Source: Comamonas halotolerans (GTDB taxonomy: Bacteria > Pseudomonadota > Gammaproteobacteria > Burkholderiales > Burkholderiaceae_C). Taken from it: 64,000 bases of DNA. Where the stretch lies: NCBI RefSeq assembly GCF_030162935.1, contig NZ_JASAUZ010000023.1:124001-188000 (forward strand). Direction: 5' to 3'. The translations under genes and the position numbers were made by a program. Under the pieces are notes generated by a model. The model did no database searches. It was not told the origin of the DNA and saw nothing but the letters and a program-made list of their open reading frames with translations. Below, in pieces: positions 42,498-51,601 of the stretch (its first letter is position 1; each line of letters opens with the position of its first letter).

Positions 42498-42986
42498 ATG
42501 AGTGAAAAGTCTGTTCCCACATCTTGCCCACACCCTAAGCGCCATTGGCTGTGGGGTGGAATGGCTGCAGCGGTAGCTGCCCTTTTGGCTGCCTGTGGCA
42601 TCACGCCCTCAAGCCCTCCACCATCCTCCAGCGGCTCCTCCAGCGCCACCAATCCCCGCTCATACCGCCAGGATGCAGCGCGACATTTGTATGCGAAAAA
42701 TGCCTCCCGTATTTACAAAGGTAAGCTGCCGCCCCTGCTGTACGCAATAGGTACATTGGAAGTGAACCTGGATCGCAAGGGGCAGGTGCGCAGCTTCAAC
42801 TGGATGCGTGCGCCACGCCACGCACCAGAAGTGATCCGAGAAATCGAGCGCACCGTGCGTGCAGCCGCCCCCTTTCCTGTTGCGAGCAGACTCGGTTATG
42901 TCACCTACACCGACACCTGGTTGTGGGACAAATCTGGAAAATTCCAGCTCGACACTTTGACAGAAGGCCAGCGTGACGGAGATTGA
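42498..42986 (+). CDS. Lipoprotein with TonB C-terminal-like domain
   Basis: The 162-residue protein has a signal segment ending LAAC (Cys at 33), a Ser/Pro linker and a domain reading YAIGTLEVNLDRKGQVRSFNWMRAP followed by APEVIREIERTVRAAAPFP. That pattern resembles the TonB C-terminal or energy-transducer fold. It is likely attached to a membrane from the periplasmic side. Its 3' end overlaps the next gene. Function unknown. Confidence 0.65.
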   Translation: MSEKSVPTSCPHPKRHWLWGGMAAAVAALLAACGITPSSPPPSSSGSSSATNPRSYRQDAARHLYAKNASRIYKGKLPPLLYAIGTLEVNLDRKGQVRSFNWMRAPRHAPEVIREIERTVRAAAPFPVASRLGYVTYTDTWLWDKSGKFQLDTLTEGQRDGD

Positions 42987-43506
42987 TTCCAACGCCCTGC
43001 CTCAGGCACACATACGTGCGTTGCAAGCTAGTGATGTTGCCGCCTTTCAAAACCTGCGCCTGATGGCACTGCACCAACATCCGCAGGCTTTTTTCACCTC
43101 GCCTGAAGAGCAGGCGGCCATGCCTTTATCCGCTGTTGCCCACAGCATTGAGCCGGGAGCCGAACAGTTTGTCCTGGGTGCCTTTTGCGCAGACCAGCTC
43201 GTTGGCACTATGGGTCTGCAACGCCAGCGCCCCCGAAAATTGGCCCACAAAGCCGAGATTTGGGCTGTCTACGTTCACCCTGATCAACGCACCCAAGGCC
43301 TTGCACAAGCCTTGTTGCGCTCCACCTTGGAGCGCGCACGCACCATGCCAGGGCTAACTCAGGTGAAATTGGGCGTGGCCAGCATCAATCACGCGGCCAT
43401 CGCGCTGTACCAGCAATTCGGTTTTGTACGCTATGGGGTAGAGCCGCATTGTCTGCTGATTGACGGCACTTATTACGACGAAGACTGGATGCAGCTCACC
43501 CTCTAG
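42973..43506 (+). CDS. GNAT-family N-acetyltransferase
   Basis: The 177-residue protein (GTG start at 42973) has GNAT features: AEIWAVYVHPDQRTQGLAQALL with the acetyl-CoA loop, then VKLGVASINHAAIALYQQFGFVRYG. It overlaps the preceding gene by 14 bases in another frame. Substrate unknown. Confidence 0.88.
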   Translation: MTEIDSNALPQAHIRALQASDVAAFQNLRLMALHQHPQAFFTSPEEQAAMPLSAVAHSIEPGAEQFVLGAFCADQLVGTMGLQRQRPRKLAHKAEIWAVYVHPDQRTQGLAQALLRSTLERARTMPGLTQVKLGVASINHAAIALYQQFGFVRYGVEPHCLLIDGTYYDEDWMQLTL

Positions 43507-43637
43507 GCTCACGGCCATTCAGCTGAGACTAGGCGCCCCACACATACGAGAAGAGGCGCACTTCGCAAAAGCCCACCAGCGCCAGCATCGGAAGCACTCA
43601 CTGCCGAGCTTCGCAGGGCAGAGCGAAGCCATTGAAC

Positions 43638-43988
43638 TCAGGAACCTCTATAGGTGGAATAACTCCAAGGGCTGACCAGCAACGGCACATGGTAATGCTG
43701 GTCTGCATGAGCTACACCAAAGTCCAGACTCACCACATTCAGAAAATTGGGTTCGGGAAGTTGCACGCCTTTTGCTTTGAAGTAGGCTGCAACATCAAAG
43801 GACAAGCGGTATGACCCCACTTTAAGACTGTTGTTGTCGAAAAGAGGGGCGTCCGTGCGGCCATCGTGGTTTAGGGTCAGATCTTTGACCAGGGTGGTCT
43901 TGTCGCCGTCGACAGCAAACAATTTCACCGCCATGCCAGCTGCCGGGCAGCCATTCATGGTGTCTAGAACGTGGGTACTCAAGCCCAT
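43638..43988 (-). CDS. hiuH: 5-Hydroxyisourate hydrolase
   Basis: The 116-residue protein is a transthyretin-like HIU hydrolase: it starts MGLSTHVLDTMNGCPAAGM, has the middle segment NHDGRTDAPL and ends in the signature YRGS. It converts 5-hydroxyisourate to OHCU, after PuuD. The ATG at 43988 follows AAGGAG. It is divergent from the GntR gene, with the TGTATACA site between them. Confidence 0.95.
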   Translation of the reverse strand: MGLSTHVLDTMNGCPAAGMAVKLFAVDGDKTTLVKDLTLNHDGRTDAPLFDNNSLKVGSYRLSFDVAAYFKAKGVQLPEPNFLNVVSLDFGVAHADQHYHVPLLVSPWSYSTYRGS

Positions 43989-44042
43989 GGGGTAACTCCT
44001 TAATTTGCTGCAGCTGCCTCGCAACCGCTTGTTCACCAAAAG

Positions 44043-44057
44043 TGTATACAATTTTTG
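44043..44057. promoter_or_regulatory. Candidate purine-regulon operator between hiuH and gntR
   Basis: TGTATACAATTTTTG lies about 55 bases from the hiuH start and about 14-20 bases before the GntR start. The extended TTTTTG tail is shared with the sites upstream of puuD and the NCS2 permease. Position fits autoregulation of GntR. Confidence 0.65.
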
Positions 44058-44070
44058 CTTAAACGCATCT

Positions 44071-44760
44071 ATGATGATCCCTATGGAAACATCCTCCACC
44101 AGTGCCATTGCCGACGCTCTGACTCGCGCCATCGTCGAGCACAAGCTGCTGCCCGGAACCAAGCTGGCAGAGCAAAAGCTCGCCGATCATTTTGGCGTTT
44201 CTCGCACGCTGGTCAGGCAAGCTTTGTTCCAGCTTTCGCAAAATCGGCTGGTCACTCTCGCACCTGCCCGTGGTGCTTTTGTTGCCACGCCTTCCGTAGA
44301 GGAAGCCAAACAGGTCTTCGCTGTGCGCCGCATGCTGGAAACCGAAATGACCCGCGCCTTTGTGCGTCAAGTCACGGCCAAGCAGATCAAGAGCCTGAGA
44401 AACCACATCGCCGCTGAAAAAAAGGCCATGGACCGCAACGATGTGGGCCAGCGCACCGAATTGCTGGGTGACTTCCACGTGGTCATGGCCGAGTTGATGG
44501 GCAATCAGGTGCTGGCACAGCTGCTGGGCGATCTGATATCGCGCTGCGCCCTCATTACGCTGATGTACCAGAGCACCAGCGCTGCCGAACACTCACACGA
44601 AGAGCACGAAGCCATCGTGGCCGCCTTGGCCAACAAGGACGAAGCAACCGCCGTACGCCTGATGCAAGACCATCTACAGCATGTGGAAGAAGGCCTGACC
44701 TTTGACCGAGATCTACCGACCAATGATTTGTCCATGGCGCTGTCCAGCGTCAGTTTCTAA
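44071..44760 (+). CDS. GntR-family (FCD) regulator of the purine operon
   Basis: About 229 residues from the ATG at 44071 (44083 is also possible). The N-terminal winged HTH reads LLPGTKLAEQKLADHFGVSRTLVRQALFQL; a C-terminal helical FCD ligand domain follows, with metal-site HEEHEAI. It is followed 30 bases later by puuE, so it begins the allantoin operon, and is divergent from hiuH. It resembles HpxS-type regulators of purine catabolism. Binding to TGTATRCA is inferred. Confidence 0.85.
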   Translation: MMIPMETSSTSAIADALTRAIVEHKLLPGTKLAEQKLADHFGVSRTLVRQALFQLSQNRLVTLAPARGAFVATPSVEEAKQVFAVRRMLETEMTRAFVRQVTAKQIKSLRNHIAAEKKAMDRNDVGQRTELLGDFHVVMAELMGNQVLAQLLGDLISRCALITLMYQSTSAAEHSHEEHEAIVAALANKDEATAVRLMQDHLQHVEEGLTFDRDLPTNDLSMALSSVSF

Positions 44761-44790
44761 ATTTGCCTTTGCTCGATTGTTCAACGCCCC

Positions 44791-45750
44791 ATGACCTACA
44801 ACGCTTGCGCTCCCTACCCCCGTGACCTAATTGGCTATGGCCGCCAAACGCCCCACCCAGAGTGGCCAGGCCAAGCGCGTGTTGCTGTGCAGTTTGTGTT
44901 GAACTACGAAGAAGGCGGAGAAAACTGCGTACTGCATGGTGACCCTGGCAGTGAACAGTTTTTGTCTGAAATGTTCAACCCTGCTGCCTATCCTGAGCGC
45001 CATATGAGCATGGAAGGCATCTATGAATACGGTTCGCGCTCTGGCGTGTGGCGCATCCTGCGCGAATTTGAAAAGCGCGGCCTGCCGCTGACCGTGTTTG
45101 GCGTGGCCACGGCCTTGCAAAGGCACCGCGAAGTCGCGCAAGCTTTCCACGAGCTGGGCCACGAAGTGGCTTGCCATGGCCTGAAATGGATTCACTATCA
45201 AGGCGTGCCCGAAGAGGTTGAGCGTGCGCACATGGCTCAGTGCATGGAGATCTTTGGAGAGCTGTATGGACATGACGGTGATCATGGCCTGGGTTGGTAC
45301 ACCGGACGCGACAGCCCCAATACCCACCGCCTCGTGGCCGATGATGGCCGCTTCACCTACGACAGCGACTACTACGGAGATGATCTGCCGTTCTGGATGA
45401 CAGTTGGCAAGTCCGATGGCAGCCAGCACCAGCAACTGATCGTGCCCTACACCCTGGATTGCAACGACATGCGCTTTGCGCTGCCCCAGGGATACTCGCA
45501 CGCTGATCCATTCTTCCAGTACCTCAAAGACACGTTTGACGCCCTGTATGCCGAAGGTGCTGCCGATGGCGACAACGCCCCCAAGATGATGAGCATTGGC
45601 ATGCACTGCCGTCTGCTGGGCCGCCCTGGCCGCATCACCGCACTGCAGCGTTTTCTGGACCACATTCAGCAGCACGACCAGGTGTGGGTGGCACGCCGCA
45701 TTGATATTGCACGCCACTGGGTCCAACGCTTTCCTGCCCCTGCTCTGTGA
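44791..45750 (+). CDS. puuE: Cofactor-free allantoinase PuuE
   Basis: The 319-residue protein belongs to the polysaccharide-deacetylase-like allantoinases. Features are YPRDLIGYGRQTPHPEWPG, the central NYEEGGEN segment, EVACHGLKWIHYQ and GWYTGRDSPNTHRLV. It opens the allantoin ring to allantoate and differs from the zinc amidohydrolase AllB. It precedes the fused OHCU decarboxylase/allantoate amidohydrolase gene in the same operon. Confidence 0.93.
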   Translation: MTYNACAPYPRDLIGYGRQTPHPEWPGQARVAVQFVLNYEEGGENCVLHGDPGSEQFLSEMFNPAAYPERHMSMEGIYEYGSRSGVWRILREFEKRGLPLTVFGVATALQRHREVAQAFHELGHEVACHGLKWIHYQGVPEEVERAHMAQCMEIFGELYGHDGDHGLGWYTGRDSPNTHRLVADDGRFTYDSDYYGDDLPFWMTVGKSDGSQHQQLIVPYTLDCNDMRFALPQGYSHADPFFQYLKDTFDALYAEGAADGDNAPKMMSIGMHCRLLGRPGRITALQRFLDHIQQHDQVWVARRIDIARHWVQRFPAPAL

Positions 45751-45828
45751 ATTGAAACTTTCTGCGCAATCAGCTGCCGCCCCTCTTGCAACAACGCCGG
45801 CAGCCTTCCTAATTGAATTGGAGACACC

Positions 45829-47598
45829 ATGGCCCTGACCCTGGAACAACTCAACGCGGCAGACACTGCCACAGCCGTGCAACTGCTCGATGGCTTGTAT
45901 GAGCATTCGCCATGGATTGCCGAGCAAGCGCTGACACAGCGCCCATTCAAATCACTGGCCCACCTCAAATACGCCATGGTCCAGGTGCTGGAAAAAGCCG
46001 GCGTGCAGCCCCAGCTGGATCTGATCCGCGCCCACCCTGAGCTTGCAGGCAAGGCCATGGTGGCCAAAATACTAACCGCAGAATCCACCAATGAGCAGAA
46101 CAAGGCCGGCCTGACCAACTGCACGCCCGAAGAGTTCGCGCAGATTCAGCAACTCAATGCAGACTACAACGCACGCTTTGGCTTCCCATTCATTCTTGCG
46201 GTGCGCGGCCCTCGTGGCACCGGCTTGCTCAAGCAGGAAATCATCGCCACATTTGCACGCCGCCTGAACAACCACCCCGATTTCGAGCGCGCCGAGGCAA
46301 TCCGTAACATCCACCGCATTGCGGAGATTCGTCTCAACGACAAGTTCGGCTACGAGCCAACTCTGGGCAACGACGTCTGGGACTGGCAGGAAAAACTGGC
46401 CCAGCACAGTGAACCGGGCTATGCAGAAAAAGGCCAGCTCACCGTCACCTACCTGACCGATGCGCACCGTGCCTGCGCACAGCGCATCAGCCACTGGATG
46501 CGTGACTGCGGTTTTGACGAGGTGGAAGTGGATGCGGTGGGCAACGTCGTGGGTCGCTACCACCCCGCCATCGAAGGCGCCAAATACCTGCTGACCGGCA
46601 GCCACTACGATACCGTGCGCAACGGTGGCAAATACGATGGTCGCCTGGGCATCTTTGTGCCCATGGCCTGCGTGCGAGAGCTGCACCGCCAGGGCAAGCG
46701 CCTGCCTTTTGGCATCGAAGTCGTAGGTTTTGCCGAAGAAGAAGGCCAGCGCTACAAGGCCACATTCCTCGGATCCGGTGCCTTGATTGGCGACTTCAGG
46801 CCCGAATGGCTGGACCAGAAGGATGCCGACGGCATCACCATGCGCGAGGCCATGCAGCATGCCGGTCTGTGCATTGACGACATCCCCAAGCTCCGCCGCG
46901 ATGCTGCCCAGTACCTGGGCTTTATCGAAGTGCACATCGAGCAAGGCCCTGTGCTCAATGAACTGGATATTCCACTGGGTGTGGTCACCTCCATCAATGG
47001 CGGAGTGCGTTATGTCTGCGAAATGATCGGCACAGCCAGCCACGCAGGCACCACGCCCATGAATCGCCGCCGCGATGCCGCGCTGGGCGTTGCAGAGCTA
47101 GCCCTGTATATGGAGCAGCGCGCAGCACAAGATGGCGACAGCGTAGCGACTATCGGCATGCTGCAAGTGCCCAATGGCTCCATCAACGTTGTCCCTGGCA
47201 GGTGTGCATTCAGCATGGACATGCGCGCGCCCACCGATCCCCAGCGCGACGCGATGGTGGCCGACGTACTGGCCAAGCTGGAAGAAATTGCCCGGCGCCG
47301 CTGCCTGCAGACCAAGCTGGAACTGGCCATGAAGGCCGCAGCTGCACCCAGCGCACCGGCCCTGCAGGCACTCTGGGAGAAAGCCGTGCAAGCCTTGGGC
47401 GTTCCTGTTTACCGCATGCCTAGCGGCGCAGGCCACGACGCCATGAAACTGCACGAAATCATGCCCCAGGCCATGCTGTTCACGCGAGGTCTGAACGGTG
47501 GCATCAGCCACAACCCTCTGGAATCCACCACCAGCGACGACATGCAACTGGCCGTTGATGCGTTCAGCCATGTGCTGCAACAACTGGCCACCGAATAA
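45829..47598 (+). CDS. Fusion: OHCU decarboxylase and allantoate amidohydrolase
   Basis: The 589-residue protein joins two enzymes. Residues 1-165 form OHCU decarboxylase: catalytic H69 in RAHPELAG and the substrate loop FPFILAVRGP (119-128). Residues about 185-589 form an M20 allantoate amidohydrolase: zinc ligands H259 in TGSHYDT and D270 in KYDGRLG, EEEGQRY near 305, HIEQGP near 372 and SGAGHDA near 529. The order is OHCU -> S-allantoin, then (after PuuE) allantoate -> ureidoglycine with CO2 and ammonia release. The frame is intact across the junction. It follows puuE by 78 bases. Confidence 0.93.
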   Translation: MALTLEQLNAADTATAVQLLDGLYEHSPWIAEQALTQRPFKSLAHLKYAMVQVLEKAGVQPQLDLIRAHPELAGKAMVAKILTAESTNEQNKAGLTNCTPEEFAQIQQLNADYNARFGFPFILAVRGPRGTGLLKQEIIATFARRLNNHPDFERAEAIRNIHRIAEIRLNDKFGYEPTLGNDVWDWQEKLAQHSEPGYAEKGQLTVTYLTDAHRACAQRISHWMRDCGFDEVEVDAVGNVVGRYHPAIEGAKYLLTGSHYDTVRNGGKYDGRLGIFVPMACVRELHRQGKRLPFGIEVVGFAEEEGQRYKATFLGSGALIGDFRPEWLDQKDADGITMREAMQHAGLCIDDIPKLRRDAAQYLGFIEVHIEQGPVLNELDIPLGVVTSINGGVRYVCEMIGTASHAGTTPMNRRRDAALGVAELALYMEQRAAQDGDSVATIGMLQVPNGSINVVPGRCAFSMDMRAPTDPQRDAMVADVLAKLEEIARRRCLQTKLELAMKAAAAPSAPALQALWEKAVQALGVPVYRMPSGAGHDAMKLHEIMPQAMLFTRGLNGGISHNPLESTTSDDMQLAVDAFSHVLQQLATE

Positions 47599-47623
47599 CA
47601 AGCGACAAGAAGAGACAACCACC

Positions 47624-48901
47624 ATGAACCAAGACCGTCAAGCTACCTACGCTGCACTGGACGCCTGGATTGACCAGCATTTCGACGAGCAGGTGCAGTT
47701 TTTACAGGCACTGGTACAAGTGCCTACTGATACCCCTCCTGGCAACAACGCGCCCCATGCGGAGCGCACTGCCGATTTGATACAAGCTTTCGGCTTTGCT
47801 GCTGAAAAACACGTGGTGCCCGAGCAAGAGGTCAAGGACTACGGCATGCAGTCCATCACCAACCTCATCGTGCGTCGCCAATACGGAGCCCAAGGCGATG
47901 GCGGCAAAACCATTGCATTGAATGCCCACGGAGATGTGGTGCCCCCAGGCGAAGGTTGGAGCAAAGATCCTTACGGCGCGGAAATCGAAGATGGAAAAAT
48001 GTATGGCCGTGCCACCGCCGTGAGCAAGAGCGACTTTTCCACCTTCACCTACGCTGTGCGCGCACTGGAGGCTGTGGCCAAGCCCACTAAAGGCAGTATC
48101 GAACTGCACTTCACCTACGATGAAGAATTTGGCGGCGAGCTGGGCCCGGGATGGTTGCTCAAGCAAGGTCTGACCAAGCCCGATTTGATGGTGGCCGCAG
48201 GCTTTAGCTATGAAGTCGTGACCGCACATAACGGCTGCCTGCAAATGGAAGTCACCGTGCACGGCAAGATGGCTCACGCTGCCGTGCCGCATACTGGCGT
48301 GGATGCGCTGCAGGCAGCAGTTGCCATCATGAGCGGTTTGTATGCCGAAAACGTGAAGTACCAGAAAGTGTTGTCCAAGGTGCCTGGCATCAAGCACCCC
48401 TATGTCAACATTGGCCGCATCGAAGGCGGAACCAACACCAATGTGATCCCCGGCAAGGTGGTGCTCAAGCTCGACCGACGCATGATCCCGGAGGAGAACC
48501 CTGCCGAAGTCGAAGCGTCGATTCGAGCCGTGATTGCTACTGCCGTGGAAAGTTTCAACGCCGAGCGTGGCTACAAGGGCGATGACGCCGTACGCGTGGA
48601 CATCAAGCGCTTGCTGCTGGCGAATGCCATGACTCCGCTGGCGGGTAATCAGCCGCTGGTTGATGCCATTCAGACCCATGGCGAACTTATCTTTGGTGAA
48701 AAACCTGCCGCCGTGGGCACTCCGCTGTACACCGACGTGCGCCTCTATGTGGAGCGCGGCATTCCCGGCGTGATCTATGGCGCTGGTCCACGCTCGGTGC
48801 TGGAAAGCCATGCCAAGCGTTCCGACGAACGACTTGAACTTGAAGACCTGCGCCGTGCCACAAAGGTGGTTGCACGGAGCTTGGCGGATTGGATGGCTTA
48901 G
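47624..48901 (+). CDS. M20-family amidohydrolase / deacylase
   Basis: The 425-residue protein (ATG at 47624) has the M20 zinc sites: LNAHGDVVPPG, then YDEEFGGELG, and HAAVPHTGVDAL in the dimerisation domain. It is of the ArgE/DapE/carboxypeptidase type, distinct from the AllC-like domain just upstream. Its place after the allantoate step suggests it acts on ureidoglycolate or another carbamoyl compound, but that is inference. A strong terminator follows. Confidence 0.8.
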   Translation: MNQDRQATYAALDAWIDQHFDEQVQFLQALVQVPTDTPPGNNAPHAERTADLIQAFGFAAEKHVVPEQEVKDYGMQSITNLIVRRQYGAQGDGGKTIALNAHGDVVPPGEGWSKDPYGAEIEDGKMYGRATAVSKSDFSTFTYAVRALEAVAKPTKGSIELHFTYDEEFGGELGPGWLLKQGLTKPDLMVAAGFSYEVVTAHNGCLQMEVTVHGKMAHAAVPHTGVDALQAAVAIMSGLYAENVKYQKVLSKVPGIKHPYVNIGRIEGGTNTNVIPGKVVLKLDRRMIPEENPAEVEASIRAVIATAVESFNAERGYKGDDAVRVDIKRLLLANAMTPLAGNQPLVDAIQTHGELIFGEKPAAVGTPLYTDVRLYVERGIPGVIYGAGPRSVLESHAKRSDERLELEDLRRATKVVARSLADWMA

Positions 48902-48934
48902 GCTAAAGTCAATTCGCTTCAGTTTCTTTTTGTT

Positions 48935-48967
48935 GCCCTTGTTGCTCACCCGACAAGGGCTTTTTTT
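48935..48967 (+). terminator. Intrinsic terminator ending the allantoin operon
   Basis: GCCCTTGT/ACAAGGGC stem with a run of seven T, 35 bases after the M20 gene stop. Confidence 0.9.
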
Positions 48968-49318
48968 CGCCTTGTGGATCCAGCACCTGACATGGTCTTC
49001 CATTTGATATACACCATGCAGTCTTGATTGGTCGCTATGGATATTGAAATTTGAAGCGAATACCTACGGTTTGAGCCTGTTCCTGGCAACGCGCTTCCGG
49101 CCCTTGCCCAATCGGGTTGCGAGCGACAGTCAGCAAACCACCACCTACCGCTTGATAACGCACCTAAGCAGTGCGACTTACCGCCGTTTTGGTGCAATCC
49201 TCTGGTTAACCCCTGTTCACCTTACGCCACATGGCCCACGTAATCCCCCGTGACGATGGCACCAATCTTGCAGACAGTTCTTGCATACAAGATTTGAATA
49301 TCTAACTGCGAGGCTTCC
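48968..49318. promoter_or_regulatory. Intergenic region upstream of the symporter, with an operator-like site
   Basis: No gene is supportable in these 351 bases. TTGCATACAA (49281-49290), whose complement contains TGTATGCA, lies about 30 bases before the symporter start, inside CTTGCATACAAG. This is the same site family as upstream of xdhA, puuD and the NCS2 permease. Confidence 0.55.
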
Positions 49319-50620
49319 ATGCGTTTTTTGAAATCACTTTTTGGACAAGTGCTGCTGGCTCTGGTGGCGGGTGTGGTGATCGGACTGCTCTGGCCAGAGA
49401 CCGGCATTGCCCTCAAACCACTGGGCGATGGGTTTATCAAGCTCATCAAGATGCTGATTCCACTGATCGTGTTCTGCGTTGTTGTACATGGCATTGCCGG
49501 CACTGGTGACCTCAAACGTGTGGGACGTGTGGGTGTCAAAGCCCTGGTGTATTTCGAGGTGGTCACCACCATTGCGCTCGCATTGGGACTCGTATTGGCG
49601 GTCTGGTTCCAGCCAGGAGTCGGCATGAATGTGGATCCGAAGGCGCTGGATGCTTCTGCAATGAGTGCCTACACCAGCACTGCTGAAAAGCTCGCTGGCG
49701 GTGGCACTGCCGAGTTCTTGCTCAAACTCATCCCCACCACCGCTGTCAGCGCGTTTGCCACAGGGGACGTGCTGCAGGTACTGCTGTTTTCGATTGTCTT
49801 TGGCTGCGCTCTGGCAATGCTGGGAGAGCGTGGACGCAAAGTGACGGGTTTGATCGAAGACCTGTCACTGGTGCTGTTCAAAACCATGGGCATCATCATC
49901 AAGCTGGCTCCCCTGGGTGTGCTGGGTGCTATCGCCTTTACCGTAGGCAAATACGGTGTTGGCTCACTCAAGCAGTTGGGCATGCTGGTGGTGCTGTTTT
50001 ATGCAGCCGTCGTGGTGTTTGTGGTGGTTGTGCTGGGGTTGATCCTGCGCTTTTCCGGCTTCAGCCTGTTCAAGCTTCTGCGCTATCTGCGCGAAGAGCT
50101 GGCCGTGGTGTTCGCCACCACTTCGTCGGACAGCGTTCTGCCGCAAATCATGGCCAAGCTCAAACACATGGGCGTGCGTGATTCCACAGTGGGTCTGGTC
50201 ATCCCCACGGGCTATTCCTTCAACCTGGATGCATTCTCCATCTACATCACCATGGCGGCAGTGTTTATTGCTCAAGCCACCAACACCCCGATTTCCATGG
50301 TGGATCTTTTGACCATTCTGGCCATTTCACTGCTCACGTCCAAAGGTGCACACGGCGTCCCCGGGTCAGCCATCGTGGTTCTGGCCGCCACGTTGCAGGC
50401 GGTTCCCGCCATTCCAGCCATCGGCTTGGTACTGGTACTGTCGGTGGATTGGTTCATGGGCATTGCCCGTGCGCTGGGTAACCTGATTGGCAACTGCGTA
50501 GCCACAGTGGCGATCGCAGCCTGGGAAGGCGACATCGACAAAGACCGCGCCCACAAAGTGCTCAATGGCGAAGATGTCCCCGCTCTGGAACAACCCGAAG
50601 AACGCGCTTGGCAACGCTAA
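49319..50620 (+). CDS. Dicarboxylate/amino acid:cation symporter (DctA/GltP family)
   Basis: The 433-residue membrane protein has eight helices and two re-entrant loops with family motifs. These are FATTSSDSVLPQIM (serine-rich loop), GLVIPTGYSFNLDAFSIYITMA and SKGAHGVPGSAIVVL. It imports C4-dicarboxylates or acidic amino acids with protons or sodium. Its location between the allantoin genes and a GntR gene, and the operator-like site upstream, suggest a purine-breakdown acid as substrate. Confidence 0.9.
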   Translation: MRFLKSLFGQVLLALVAGVVIGLLWPETGIALKPLGDGFIKLIKMLIPLIVFCVVVHGIAGTGDLKRVGRVGVKALVYFEVVTTIALALGLVLAVWFQPGVGMNVDPKALDASAMSAYTSTAEKLAGGGTAEFLLKLIPTTAVSAFATGDVLQVLLFSIVFGCALAMLGERGRKVTGLIEDLSLVLFKTMGIIIKLAPLGVLGAIAFTVGKYGVGSLKQLGMLVVLFYAAVVVFVVVVLGLILRFSGFSLFKLLRYLREELAVVFATTSSDSVLPQIMAKLKHMGVRDSTVGLVIPTGYSFNLDAFSIYITMAAVFIAQATNTPISMVDLLTILAISLLTSKGAHGVPGSAIVVLAATLQAVPAIPAIGLVLVLSVDWFMGIARALGNLIGNCVATVAIAAWEGDIDKDRAHKVLNGEDVPALEQPEERAWQR

Positions 50621-50635
50621 TCTAAGATAGAACGC

Positions 50636-51316
50636 ATGCAGCACCCCACGCAATCCATCGCCCAGCAAGTCGTCCAATCCATTTTGGCGCGCAAACTGCA
50701 GCCCGGAGAACGTTTGGGTGAGCAAGCCTTGTCCGATCTTTTCGGTGTCAGCCGAACTTTGGTACGCGAAGCCCTGATGCAACTTCAAGCACGCGGCTTT
50801 GTGCAAGTGCATCCACGTCGCGGATGGTTTGTCGTGGAACCCTCAGTCACCGAGGCGCGCGATGCTTTTGCTGCACGCCGCGTGATCGAAACCGGCTTGC
50901 TGCAAGAACAAGGCCGCCCTCTGCAGCAAGTCACTCGCCAATTGCGACAGCACCTGGCACAAGAACAAGCCGCCCTGGAAGGAGCAGACCCGGCCACGCG
51001 GGCGTTTTTGCTGGCTGACTTCCATGTGTGTCTTGCACAAAGCATGGGGCATGAAGCACTGAGCCTGATCCTGCGCGACCTGACTGCGCGCACCACGCTG
51101 GCAGCGACGCTCTACCAGTCCCAGCAGGATGCGAATCTGTCATGCCGCCAGCATGAAGGTATTGTCCAGGCACTGGAAGCTGGCGATACGGCATTGGCTG
51201 CCCAGTTGTTGCGAGAGCATCTGGGCGAAGTCGAGCAGTCACTCAGTCCAAGCAAGGCCCAGCCGCACGACCCTCTGCGTGAGCGCCTGCAGCCAATCGA
51301 TCTGCCCTCGATATAA
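50636..51316 (+). CDS. Second GntR-family (FCD) regulator
   Basis: The 226-residue protein has an N-terminal winged HTH (LQPGERLGEQALSDLFGVSRTLVREAL) and an FCD domain with the metal-site CRQHEGIVQAL. It is similar in layout to the regulator at 44071, so the two are probably paralogues. It begins 15 bases after the symporter stop. Which GntR binds TGTATRCA is not decided by the sequence. Confidence 0.85.
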   Translation: MQHPTQSIAQQVVQSILARKLQPGERLGEQALSDLFGVSRTLVREALMQLQARGFVQVHPRRGWFVVEPSVTEARDAFAARRVIETGLLQEQGRPLQQVTRQLRQHLAQEQAALEGADPATRAFLLADFHVCLAQSMGHEALSLILRDLTARTTLAATLYQSQQDANLSCRQHEGIVQALEAGDTALAAQLLREHLGEVEQSLSPSKAQPHDPLRERLQPIDLPSI

Positions 51317-51519
51317 GCACTGCATCCACGCCCCTTACTGGCATTCTTTTTGCTCATTCATTGCGCGACTGAGCAACTTTCTTTTCACATTACAAAAAAG
51401 CTTTTTGTGTTTTAAAAGCGTAATGCTGAGATAACCCTTCATGTGCGGCTAACAACGGGCAAACCCTAGTGAAATGCGGCTCAAACGAGGGTTTTGGATA
51501 AATTTTCTCTTCACTGCTT

Positions 51520-51540
51520 TGTATACACTTTTTGTATGGA
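51520..51540. promoter_or_regulatory. Candidate purine-regulon operator upstream of the NCS2 permease
   Basis: TGTATACACTTTTTG, with a second TTTGTATGG repeat directly following, lies about 75 bases before the permease start. The region 51317-51601 holds no gene and reads AT-rich. Confidence 0.65.
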
Positions 51541-51601
51541 TAGTTGTGCGCAAAACAGCGTATGACAAGCCTTCAAAAAACTAAGGATTCAAGGAAGACC
51601 C

